From NCBI GenBank assembly GCA_030762175.1, contig CM060833.1, positions 3,015,501 to 3,079,500 of the forward strand: 64,000 nucleotides of DNA. Direction: 5' to 3'. The stretch comes from Metallyticus violacea. Its lineage: Eukaryota; Arthropoda; Insecta; Mantodea; Metallyticidae. Shown piece by piece: positions 27,401 through 40,700 of the stretch. Each line of letters starts with the position of its first letter. Within the stretch, counting starts at the first letter, position 1. The position numbers were made by a program, and so were the translations under genes. Below the pieces are notes generated by a model, which worked only from the letters and a program-made list of their open reading frames with translations, ran no database searches and was not told the DNA's origin.

Positions 27401-28667
27401 CATTTAATGAGCTTTGATTCCCGGGAGAAGAAAACACCAACTTGAAGTTCATTAAAATACCACCAGAGCAGAACCTCACTTTTACATAGTCCAGTGGAGT
27501 CTCCAACTAGCCGTCCCATGACCGGGAATGAAGACAAAGGTCTTCAAAACTGGTACTGCAATTTATAACAAGTAAGTAGAGCAATAAGAGTGTTTAAGTC
27601 CACTTAACCCAAATGTTTTTAATCAAACTATTAAGGTTGTTCAATAAAAGAAGATCATGATTTTTTAGACCATAAAATTTAACTTTACAATATTTCCTAA
27701 ACTTAGGGTATTCCTTTTTTACATTAAACTCCATTCACTTACACAAAAGTAAGATGCGTTTTGGGAGAGATTCTCCCGAAATGCATCTTAATTTTGTGTA
27801 ATAAAATGGAGTTTAGTGTAAAAAAGGAATACCTAAGTTTAGGTTATATTGCCACTCCATTGTCAACAGTTTCATAAGTACAATATTAATTTACAATATT
27901 TATTGGCTTAATTAATAATATATATGTGATACTACTTTCATTGTTGCCATTTCTAGTTTCCACCTGTGAGAGGTATGCAGTTGATACATGTTCAGTTCCG
28001 TCTACAGCAAAATTGAAGTGATATGTGACTAACAATATGCTGCTCTGAAATTCTCCTTTCATTTCAACAAATCTTTAGTTAAGGCTTATGCAATGCTACA
28101 GATGGCTTATGGAGAGTTTGTTTTTCCTTATAGCATAACTCAAAGATGGTTTAAAATGTTTAAAGAGGGAGATAATTAATTTCAAAGCAAGGTGTACTCG
28201 ATGCTCCAGTTTGTGCTCTAATGGAAGATAACATTCAAGCTGCTGCTGTCAATGAAGGAGATGATTGCTGAATAACATTAAAAACTCTTTCAGAAATTCT
28301 GAAAATTTTACTGGATACCACCATGTTGATAACCAGAAAGTTCCACATGAGATATGTTTGTGCATGGCAAGTTCCAAGAGTACTAATTCCCAAACAAAAG
28401 GATGTTTGCATGTAATTGAAGATGATGTTACAGGAAGGTGTGCAGCTCCTTTCAAAGATAATCACTGCTGATGAAACTTAGGTATATCATTTCAATCCTA
28501 AGAGCAAACAGGAAAGCTCTGGTGGTCACCTTATTTTTAGCAAACATAATCAATTAACAAACAATTCATCAAGTTCATTAACTAGCTTTTTTGGACCATT
28601 AGGGGCAGGGGTTAACCTAAAGTGAAAACATAAAAAATGCTCTTGCAGCCACAATTTTGTATTTTCT

Positions 28668-28714
<47 letters not shown>

Positions 28715-31700
28715 CAGTATATGCTATTGAAATAAAATAAAGTATCTGAAAATCAGTGAAGTCGAAGTATTAACTGAAAACCAAAATTTAAAATAAATAT
28801 TTGTTTTTTGCAATGAAACTTGGTACATACATTTATATAAAATAAGAAAAATAATTTCTGAAAACCAGTGAAATTGGACCATTAGGAGTACTAGATGGCA
28901 GTGGAAAAAGCCGACTTCCAGGGAATGCTGGAGCAATATGGAATGATGTACATATCTTAAGTGATAGTGTACGTACTCTATCAACCTTGGTAGTGTACGA
29001 TAAATACAGAAACAACAGCTTCAGAACACAGAAAAACAAGCAATTGTACGCCTAAAATTAACTATGTAGCTTACATGTTATTCACATTCCTTTTTAGTTG
29101 TTACACAACTAACATTAAGTTAACAATATAACACGTAAATAAAATAATAATGATATGGGAAAGCACATACTTTTAAGCCCGAAAAATGCTTTTTATTCAG
29201 TATATATATTCAGTTAGCATTACTTGTTTTTACTACATTTACTACATTCTGTAATAACCTTCACAAATTCAACTTGCTGAGCAACTTGCTTAATTTACGC
29301 AGCTCTTGCATAGCAGACTTTTTCGTATTGGACGAATGGTTTACCAGCATGTCACACTTGTGTACACAGCAGTAAATACTACAGAATGCTGTACCATGAT
29401 AATGCATGGCTGCACATTGCAAATATTGTTACTAAATACCTCACAAAAAACATTGTGAAGTGTCTCCCTCACCCTCCCTACAGTCCAGATTTATCTCCAT
29501 GCAACTCCCCACCCTCCCAAATAAAAAAAATACTTCATGGGAGGCATTTTTCCGGTTATTGTCAAAAAATGGTTTCAAGCATATCTTTGAAAAATAGCAA
29601 AAGTGCAAGGACAGGTGCATTACATCCAATGGGGGTTACTTTGAGAAAGATCATCAAAATTATGAAGATATGTAAAGGTACGTTGTAAAAAATTATGATT
29701 AGTATTTATTGAATAGATCTCATAAAATATTGTGGAAAAAATGCATGCCTAGCCAGGCTGTTCTCAAACTCATTTATAATGTTAATGAATAGAAACACTC
29801 TCCCATTAATCAAATTACTATAAAAATATTTAAATAAGTGTAATTAAATTTTTACATCATTAATATGGTACAATTTTTAGAAGTATTGAAATAAAACATT
29901 ACTAAAGCTTCCATATTTGCACACCGCAGTAAAACTTTTAAACTTACTTAGAATAGCAGCTGAGAGTAAACAGATACATTATTGGGAGATGATGTAATGC
30001 ATTAAAAGTTAGTAACCCACACATGCCTCAAACAGTACATCAACATTTATAGCTGAAATTCGAGCAAGTAGGAGAAAATGGCTGCTTTGTGTGCTGACAT
30101 CACAACTTTAGCAACATTATTATTAGTCATGGTTATTGAGATTCAAATATTGCCTGTAGACAGTCTATGAGATGAATCATGTCAACCTAAACACTGATTC
30201 GTCTTCGAAACCAGTGCCATACTTTACAACAAATAAGTGGAGCAATAACAATGTTTAGGTTGATATATCTCAAATGATTTTAATCAGCCATACTTCTCTT
30301 GAAGATGATCCACATGGATGCCCCAAAACTGCAATCACAGAGGAAAACATTGAGCAAGTGCACAATATGTTATTATTTGATCAGTAATTAAAGGTGCAGG
30401 AAATGTTTAATGCCACAGGCATATCAGAAGAACATGTATGGTACAATTTACATGAAGAACTAAAGATGAGAAAGCTTTATGCAAGATGGGCGCCGCATTT
30501 GTTCAATGCTGACCAAAAGCAAACATGGAAACAAATTTCACAGCAATGTTTGGACTATTTTAAAAAGAATCCAACTGATTTTGTGTGCTAATTTATTACT
30601 ATGGATAAGACATGGGTCCACCACTACACTCCAGAAACAGAACAGCAATCAAAGCAGTGGGTAGAAACCAATGGTCCTGCACCAAAAATGGTGAAGCGGA
30701 TATCATCTGCCAATAAAGTTATGGCAAGTGTTTTATGGGATAGGAAATGGATTCTTCTTCATGATTATCTTGTAAAGGGTAAAATAATAACTGGCAAATT
30801 GTATGCAAGTCTTCAGGACCAACTGGATGAAAATTTACATGAGAAGGGGCCTGGATTGCAAAAGGAAAAAACATCTTCTTTCACCATGACAATGCACCTG
30901 TTCACAAAGGAGATTTGGCAATGGGAAAACTGAAGGATTTTAAAGTGCAAATTGTTGAAACATCCACCCTATTCACCAGATTTGGTACCCTCTGACTTCC
31001 ACCTATTCCCACATCTAAAGAAATTTTTGGCTGGAAAATGCTTTGCTTCCAGTGTAGAGATTATTGCAGCCATAGATGGGTATTTAGCAGTCCCCCCAAA
31101 AGAGGGAAGGTTTAGTCTTGTAGGAAATATAACTTAATATTGTAGTGAATGTATAAATTACTTTTAATGTTGTGTTTTGTTTTTGGTTGGATCGAAGTCC
31201 AGTCCCCTGGATATTCCGGTAGGTTGCTGCTGATGAACCGGGGACTGGGGGGCTGAGCCAATCAAATTGGAATAAATTTTTATTGGAGTTAGTGCCTTCT
31301 GGAATTGCCAAAGGCACTGTTCTTAATTGTTATATTTAAAAGTAATGTTTTGTTTATTTGTGTTTATTTCGCTAAAAAAAATTCTGTATGTTGATGGATC
31401 AGAAATAAATACTACTACCACTACTACTATTAGCAGACCTTCCAGCATCGCACTTCAGGATGGAATCACTCAATGGAAAAACATTGGACAAAGTATATAG
31501 ACCTCAAAGGGGATTAAGGAGAAACATAAGTGCATTTTTGACCTAGAAAACACAATTTTTCATTGCCAGACCAAGAAATGGGGTGAAAACCTCACCCTCA
31601 TATGTTCAGGTGAACATAAATAGTTACATTTTTAACAAGACATCTTTTGCAGACCTTTATTCATATTAATAGCTGCTTGTTAATTTAAATAAAAATGTAT

Positions 31701-34700
31701 ATGATTTGCTTTGCTGTGCAAGTTTTCAAAGTGTTTAACGAGTTAAGAATTCTTCCATTTCAAAAAATGATGAAACATATAAAATAATTTATTTCTTAAT
31801 ATATGTGCCTATTACTACAAATAAAATTTGTATATTTAGCCTTGCATATATTTTATTAATTGATATAAATTCTCATTAAACTGGAAGTAATACACATCTG
31901 CTGTATTTCTAATAATAACAGGACTGAAGATACTTACACTGGTAATAAACCTCACAAAATCTCGCCGAAAGGATAGACGGCACTTGAGAAACCAAACTGC
32001 TATAACATGATGTGCTAAGGACACTGTATAGTGATTATACTTGAATGGATTCGTGTAGGGAAGAGAGATTGCAAACACAGACATGTACTGGTCCCCAACA
32101 AAACTGGCAAACACTTTTGGCAACTTAGTCAGGGCTGAAACAAATATAAATACCATTTGACTATTGAGTTTTTTAACTAATCACTAAAACAAAACATTTA
32201 ACACAACAATAAGCCCAATAATATAATAAACTAGGATACTTTTTTACACTAAAATTAGATTTTGGTTGGAGTTGCTCAATTTTAGCATGAGAGTAAGTCA
32301 TTAAATCACAAATTGATTTGGGATAGCACAGGTTATCAAAGAGGCACCTGAGGCTATTAGTACTAAATAGCAGTATTAGTCTCGTGACAACTAGTGACAT
32401 TCAACACATGACAATTGATGTTTAAAATTGCAAAACATCAAATGGATGGCAGCACCTTTGAGTATACAACCATTGTTGTTTAATATAACTGAAATCGTAG
32501 TATGATTGAGTCAAACCAAACACTCTTATTGCTCCACTTACTTGTCTATAAATGCATAACAAAGTATCCAGCAGTCGACTTTCGAGTTGACGATGCAAAC
32601 GAAGGTTTGTGAAACCAGTTCTACATTTATAGACAAGTGGAGCAATAAGAGCATTTAGTTCGACTCAATCATACTATGATTTCAATTATATGATTGGCTT
32701 CACTGTATAAGTTCCAATTAGCATCTCTAGTTAACTATTGTAGTAAGATTTTTGCAGTCAAAAGGTATGAAATATCAAGAAATCTATGAAGAAATGGCTC
32801 CCTCTGCATTGAAAGTGCCTGTCATATCAAGCTATTTGCAACAGGGCAAAGAAGCTCTCTGAAGGCTGACACATGTTGAAGATGAATATTGCAATGGCCA
32901 TCCAATGGAGAATGCCACAGAGGCTAATTTGCAACAAGTTAAATACTTAATCTGAACAGGCAGAAGGGTAGCTATAGACACTATAGCTGCTTATTGGTTG
33001 TTCACATGGTATGGCCTATCTCATAAAGTATAACAGATTAGGTTTTCAGAAAGTCTAGGCATAAGGAGGGCCATTCATGCTGAACCCATAACACAAAATG
33101 CAAAGAAAGCGTCTGGCATTACAGCATCTTAATTACGACCCTGAAGAAGGACATGATGTACTGGCTTGAATTCTCACAGGTGATGAGTCTTGGGTTCCCC
33201 ATTACCACATTGAGGCAAAACATGCATCAATGCAGTGGAAACATCCTGCCTCAAAAAAAGTTTAAAGTGACACTATCTGCCAGGAAAGTGATACTCACAA
33301 TGTTCTGGGATTACAAACGCTTAGCCTCAGGGACAAAACATAAATGCCCACTCATACTGTAACTTTCTCAGTAAACTTCATATGGTAATTCATGGAAGTG
33401 ACCACGACTTCTTACCAAAGTCATGTGGCCCTTGCATGACAATGCATGTCCTCATACTGCCAATAAGACAAATGAGAGACTGCAAAATTTCAAGTGGGGA
33501 ATCCTCAAGCTTCATCCTTTTAGTCCCAACCTTGCTCCAAGTGACTTCCATTTGTTTGGTCCTGTTACATACCATCTTTCAGGTGAATATTTTTTCGACG
33601 ATAAAGCTGTAGAAAGGAAAGTCACAGCATGGTTCTAACTGCAGCCTGAAGAATTTTATGCTGCTGGATTTCAGGGGCTTGTGAAATGGTGGTACAAGTA
33701 CCTAAATGCACTGGGGGATTTTGTTGAAAAATATAGTAACTTTCAAACAATATTCAATTATTTAAGTTCTATATTCATTTGTAGCTTACTGACTTACCCT
33801 CATAGAACTGAGAAAACTGTTAAAAAATGTAAAAATTCCATTTAGGAAAAATTCGTCTGAGATATAAATTTTCTACTTTTAGTCCACAAAGTATTAAATG
33901 ATATACATTAATAAATGCACAGCTTAACATTTTTAAGAAACATTAAAATTATGAAGTTATAAGTAATATTCTATTCTTTTTGTTTACTTTGTATTACTAT
34001 ATTGTTTTGCTGTGATGTATCCCAAATCTATTGATTAATCTGCATTAGTTATGTTTATATATGAATGCACTCAGTGAAATCTTTGCAATTCATAATTTGT
34101 TTATTTATGGATATTGGTCTAAAATCATAAAATTATTAGCTGTGTATCTTCTTGTAATGTCTAATGATTTTGTAATTATTTATGAGGAAATCACTCAAAT
34201 TTCAGTAATTTTGTTCCACTTGGATATGTTTCAAAGGCTGTTGCCTTCATCAACAGCATGGTTCCACTGTCAGCTTCCCAATATGGTATTATGATGTCGC
34301 TATGTAGATATTACAAATTTAGTGATGAGGTTATTGTTGTTTGGAAGAACAAATTAACTAAATTTTCTTTAAATTTAATTTCACATTGGAACTAAATCAG
34401 TGAAGCAATTAATTTACTCTTAATTATCTAGTCAGTCAATTTCATACTCTTCTTCTCAACTTACCATTAATTATAGCATGTTTCACAGGCTTTTGCCTAC
34501 ATCATCAGCTTTGAGTAGACTGATTAGCTATTTAAGAATAAATTTTCTTTGTTTTGGTTTATGAATATATTTTCCCATGTACTGTTAATTCTATAGGTTA
34601 TTGAAGAGCTTTTAAGAGTTTTGGCTCATTTTGGAATTTGTGTGGTTTATTTATTTTTTTTGGCCAGATTTCTAAGTGTTTTTGTATTTTACATTGGAGT

Positions 34701-37700
34701 TGGTATCAGAAGTTGATCAGAGATGGACGTGTTTATACGTGCTCTGTGTGCAGTAAGTAGAATGGGTGTATCAACAGAAATTTATCGCACCAAAATTGGC
34801 CTTTTTAATAAATGGAAAATTAAGGCTGGAGAAAATGGTTCCAATGATCCAGTAACCACGTTTTTGGTACATTTTTGTGTTGATGGCACTATTAGTGATT
34901 GGCAAAGTTTAATTAAATTCCGGTTCAGAAATGGAGCAGGTCGTTGGCATGTTAAAGGTAATTTCAAAAGAAATTGAACTGAGAAAGATGGAGAAGAGGC
35001 TAGAAAAAAGAATAAGCAGATTAACCAAGATATGAAGGAGAGTGTTACAAGTTATCAACAAAGAGTGGAACAAAATCTCGTAAACCATGTTGGAAGGGTA
35101 AGGAAGCTGGAAAAAGCTGAGGTAAACAACAGAAAAGCAAACATTATTATTTGTGGAATACTGGAAAATAGAGAGAAGAGAACCTGGCAAGAGGTTGAAG
35201 AAATATTTAAGGAAAAGCTAGGAATCCAAATACATGGCTGAGAAATATTTCATTGCTTTAGAACAGGTAGAAAAGGAAATTGACCCAAGCCAATACTTGC
35301 CACCATGAAATTTAAATGATGGTGCTGGAAAGTACAAAAAAAACTTGGGTATTAAGATATTCATAGAGCAAGATTATGGGAAAGAAGAAAGGGAATATTG
35401 GGCTACTTTATTTAAGCAAATGAAAAATACCACAGAAGAAGAAAGATTGCCTACATTAGGATTTGATGGAAAGAAAATGAACATGAATGAACGAAATACG
35501 ATAGTAGCAGGCAAAGCCAGCAGAGAGGATCAAAGTCCAGGAAACTGAGGCAGCAGCAGGAAGGTAGAAATGGCAAAAGGAGAGAAGGAGAAAGAGGAGT
35601 AACTAATAACATCACCATGGTGCATTTTACAGTATCCCCAACAGCTGAGTGAAGATGTCAACAGGGAAACATTAGGAGCTGTGGCTGGCCTGTATCTGTG
35701 GAGAGAGACTGGATTGGGTGTAGTCTACATGCCTGAAGGAAGTATTATGCAGGTAGAAGAGCAAAGAGTTGCATCAGATAAAGAGGCAAGACTAACAAGA
35801 AGCAAAGCAAAGTTGGAGAACTACAGATATGGGAGAAAGGATTCAGGATAGAGATTGCATACCTTTTCTGTAGTATGAGGAATGTGAAAGCATCAGTGGC
35901 GAAAAAATGGGATGAAGGTTAAAGGAAAAGGCCAGGTGTTTGGTGGTATAAGTTTATCTGTAAGAAGAGAAAAAGTTTTAAAAATTAAGGTTGAAAAGTG
36001 ATAAAGTGCTGTGGTGTAATATCAGTGACCTATGTTGAAGTGCATAACTGTTTCTAGGTATTGTTTAGAATTCACCTAGCTCTTCAAGTTTCTATGATTT
36101 AAATTTGTTTACCAAATTGAGACAAAACATTGAAGAACTATAGGACAAATATATAGAGGTAGAATTAATGTTCGGGAGGGGGGATCCAAATACAAGAATA
36201 GGGAAAGAACAGATTAGGATAGATTCCAAAGATTGTTTTTTTTTTTTTTTTGAGTAGTATTTAATGCCCATTTTTACTACTGAAGTACCACGCGGTAGAC
36301 ACTAATGATACATGAGATGAAATGATAAATTGGAAAAGGGTATTTTTTAAGGGAAGGAAACGTTCCAGGCCTAAGTTTAGAGTACCTGCTCGGCATTTGC
36401 CAGCTATCAGGACTGAGGAAAACCTGGAAAAAATCCCAGTCAGGGAGGATGGTCCTGGTGGGATTCGAACCCCAGACCTCCTGCTCATAAGTCCACACCT
36501 CAACGGCTTCGGCCACCCATGGTGGTATCCAATGATTGGGGACCAATAGAAGCAAATTTACAGAATTGTTGGAGTAATGATAAAGTTTTTAATGAGGATA
36601 ATATTAATGAGTTCTGTGAAGAGTATAATTTCTTAAGAAAGTGGGAAAATGTACCAAATGAAACAAGAGGCTGAAGAATTTTAAATTTAAAATTTGACGA
36701 AAACATTAAGGGACTGGGAAAATGCAAAGGTAAGCTGAGACAAAATGGTTAGGGGTACAAAATACTCAGGAATGGTGTGTGAGAAATGGTATAGATTCGT
36801 TAGATAGTGAAAGGAGGATGAAAAGAGTAGGGGAGGGAATGAGATTAGTTATTTAGCTTTAGTTAAACAGTACTCTTATCTGCCAATAACCAGTGTGTAT
36901 AAGGTCCTAAGAAATAAGAGAATTGTTTGAAATTTAATGTACAAATTTATGTATCTAAAGAAATTAGTAATTAATAAATAAAAAAAATATTTTACATATT
37001 TCATTGTATCATATTTCTTTTTGTTTTTTCTCTTATTTCTTATTGCAGTCTTTGTGACTGATTTCATAAAGACCTGATGGTTTTCCTGGCAGAATTTTGT
37101 CTTTTGTGTTAGTTTTTAAATTTTATTACTAGGCTTATGTTTTTTATTTTATTGCCAGGTTTATGTATTTTTGGTAGGCCATAGATTCTGGGTATTTTTT
37201 TTTAATTGATTTATTTATGGACGCTCTATAACATCTCAGGTCATCAGCGTCCCATTCAACTCAGGGCATTAAACGGCCAATAAATTTTGCTCAGAGACCT
37301 CTATTTCAGGCTTAAGGTTCTTTTTCGTCCCGTAAATGTATGACACGGGACCCATGGCTTTACTTCCCTTCCGAAGGAAGCCATACTTAGGATTTTTACG
37401 CCCGAAAAAAATCCATTAATCCTGGCCGGGTTTGAACCCGCAATCTTGGGTTTAGGAGGCAAGTATGGTAACCACTACACCACCAGGACCAATGATTCTG
37501 GGTATGGTAGGGTTGTCTGGTGTATTCTTTTTTTTTTCCCCTTATATAGAATGGTTAATTTTTTAATAATTAGTTTACTAAACTAAACCATTTCTAGATA
37601 GAATTATTTTTCATTTTATTGTAATTCTGGCTAGTTACTAAATTGATCATGCTGTTTTCATAGCTTTTGTTTCCTTTGTCAGCCTTACTATAAATAATGT

Positions 37701-40700
37701 TTTTTAGAAATTTGAATACTCTCTGGCATGGTCTTTTTGATGATTTTCTATTTTCATCAGTCGCTTTAGAACTTTCCCACATTGTGATCTGATCTATTAT
37801 TTTTTCATCTGCTTTGTTGAAAATTGTTATTTTGATGCTGGCTGCAGATTGTGCTATATTTTGCAAGTAATCTATACAAGAGTTAAAACCTCATTTAATA
37901 ATAATGTTTGATAGGTTTAAGATATTTTCTGTTGGACTGTTTTCTTCCCTAATTCTAATCTTTCATTGTTTTTGATTAGGGTTTTTTAGTTTTTTTTTTT
38001 GTTTAAAATTCCCCACTTTTGTTTACCTAGGTGTTTCTAACCACCAAAAATTATCTCCCAAATTTTCCCATAAGGTTGTGCCTAATTGAGGTACTGGTTT
38101 TAAATTACAATTTTTCAGCGCCACGGGTGGCTGAGGTCGTTAAGGCACGGACTCGTGAGCGGGAGGTCTGCGGTTCGAATCCCGCCAGGACCGTCCTCCC
38201 TGACTGGGGTTTTTTCCAGGTTTTCCTCAGTCTTCATAACTGGCAAATGCCGGGGAGGTACCTAAACTTAGGCCTGGAACTCTTCCTTCCTTAAAAAAAA
38301 AAAATCCTTTCCCAATTTATCATTTCATCTCATGTATCATCAGTGTCCACCGCTTGTGGTGCCTCAGTAGTGAAAATGGGCGTTAAACACTACTCAAAAA
38401 AAAAAAAAAAAAAAAAATACAATTAGTGAAATTTGAGTGATTTCTTCATAAAAATTACAAATTTATGCTACATTTCACTGTGAATATACCTGCTATTTAA
38501 AACTATTCAAGGATTTGTTACAATTAATATACTTAAAATTACATTAAAAATAATGTGGTTAACATTTAAATATGCAAATCTTTCATACAAAACAGCAAAT
38601 TTAGTTGAACCTGTTCTTTCATTTGAGCCTATGATGCAAAAGAATTATTACTCTGTTTGTAACAGTTCAAAGATTTCTTTGACATATGAGAAAAATAAAC
38701 TGAATATAATTACATACTGGATAAGAATTCCAAGATGGGCACTGCAATGTGAACTGTAGCTGAAATTTTTGACAGGTTTAAGAGAACTTCTGGCAGGAGC
38801 TTGTACATGGCATCACGCATCTCTAGCGTGCAAGTCGTGAGTGCCATCACACACTGGTGTGCACATCGTGACACAAGACCAAATTCCAGACATTTGATGA
38901 TTCGTTGCTGCAGATTTGTTTCCAAGTAGGTGTGGTATGAGGCCAAGGATGCCAAAACTGGGAAAACATATCCATGAAAATCTGATCGTGTTAGTTTTGG
39001 AGGTGTGTTGTGCAGCAAGTCTGGTAACCCTAGAGATTTATCACTGACCTAGAAAAGAAAAGGGAAGCATTTCACAAGTCTTGTTAAAAATCTTAAAAAT
39101 GTTTAAACCTATGTGTACCCTTTTTATACTTATATTTTCAAGTAATGGGGGCATTACAAAATGGGAAAGATTAATGTAGGAAATTTAGCAATGGAGCAAT
39201 ATTAGTTTAGAGTATACCAGTTGAATGAAGGACATATTTTACAACAATGTGTGAAATATCAGTAAAACAATAGTTGTATTCGAAATGAATCAGACTTGAA
39301 AAATTCAGGCCAAGTTCCAAATTCCAACCACAGATCTTCAGCCTTACAGGCTAATGCTCTAATAACTGAGCTACCATCTCCTCCTCCAAGTGCAGAACGT
39401 GGAATCTCTCTCATCTGATTCAACGGGGTGAATTTTCCTTCAAGGGCTGCATCATGTGCAGTTCGCAGCAGTTGAATGAATTCAGAAGTTCTCATCTAGT
39501 TTCCTGGGGAGCTGGAGGGCAGGTCAGTATGATTTTAATTCTAGGAATATACAAACATGAACTTGTGTGTTATGTATTAAGTATTCATTAGGCGGCTTAA
39601 TACAGTGTACTAATTATGTCCATATGGCTCAATTTAGGTATTCTATTTCCCAAAGAGTATTTATTTATGATTCGTACATGTATACAGAATCTACTCATAA
39701 TGATCTGAGATTATTTCAAGAGAGATTCCTTGATATTCCATTTCCAAATACGATTCACAGATTGATAAATAAATTTTGTGAAAAGGGAAGTACCCTTTAT
39801 AAAAAGTGTAACATATGTACATTACTCACAGAAGAAATATTAGATAACATTGGACATGGAACATTTCCCTTTAAAATCATTTTGACCTCTTTGTCAACAA
39901 ATGAGAATTTCCTATTTCTCTGTTTTTTTATTTTATTTGGTTTATTTATGGACGCTCTTTAACATCTCAGGTCATCAGCTAAAGGAACATCAGGTACAAT
40001 CACATAGATAAATCAGTGCTTGCACATCAATTTTGGAGAGATAAACACGATATAGAAATGGATGATATTGAAATTTGTAGATACATCTTTGGAGCTGGGA
40101 ATATGGAAAAAAACATTTTTATAAAAAAATACGAAGATATTGTTATGAGCTTTCAGGTCCCAACAGAAGACAAATTAATCCAAAAGTTCATAAAATGTCC
40201 ACGAGAGCTACACCAAGTCCATCCAACTAACAATGAATCCAGCAGTCCACTCACAGCTGATAATTTGGACAAAAGTCTGTGAAATATGTTCTATATAATT
40301 CAATGGTAAGTGGAGCATAAGAGTGTTAAATTGACTCACTAGCTAATTAAAAATACATTACAGAAAAGTTTATAGTATGTATGAATAAGTGTCAAGTAAA
40401 ATTGTCTAATCAATGGTAGAAAATGAAATAAATCATACGCTTTTCCAAGTTCTCAATGAGCTCGTAAGTCCAGGGGTGGCTGGTAAATAGTAAGATTTCT
40501 TATTTTAATAATCTAGATGCAGATAATTTTTATATGCTTCAGAATAATTTCACAAAAACCTTGGTGTAGTCATAGAAAAAAAAGATAATTCATAAGTAAA
40601 CTGCCTTCAAATGTTACTAGTGTTGAAAATTAAATTTTCACATTTCCTTGAAGCAGCCATTCAGTCCATCTAGGCACCCACAAATAATGTTGGTGCAGAA

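Noticed and set aside
28669..28711. Polyadenylation tail of a host gene
   Set aside because: It lies inside a split mariner, has no upstream exon, and is on the strand opposite to TSC2.
37594..37866. Host gene with 90-residue frame on minus
   Set aside because: GFNSCIDYL and KADKGNK place it in the N-terminal part of a PLE RT.
38121..38190. tRNA gene at the SINE-A head
   Set aside because: Box A and B are present, but there is no acceptor stem or mature 3' end, and the unit continues into a SINE body with A tail.
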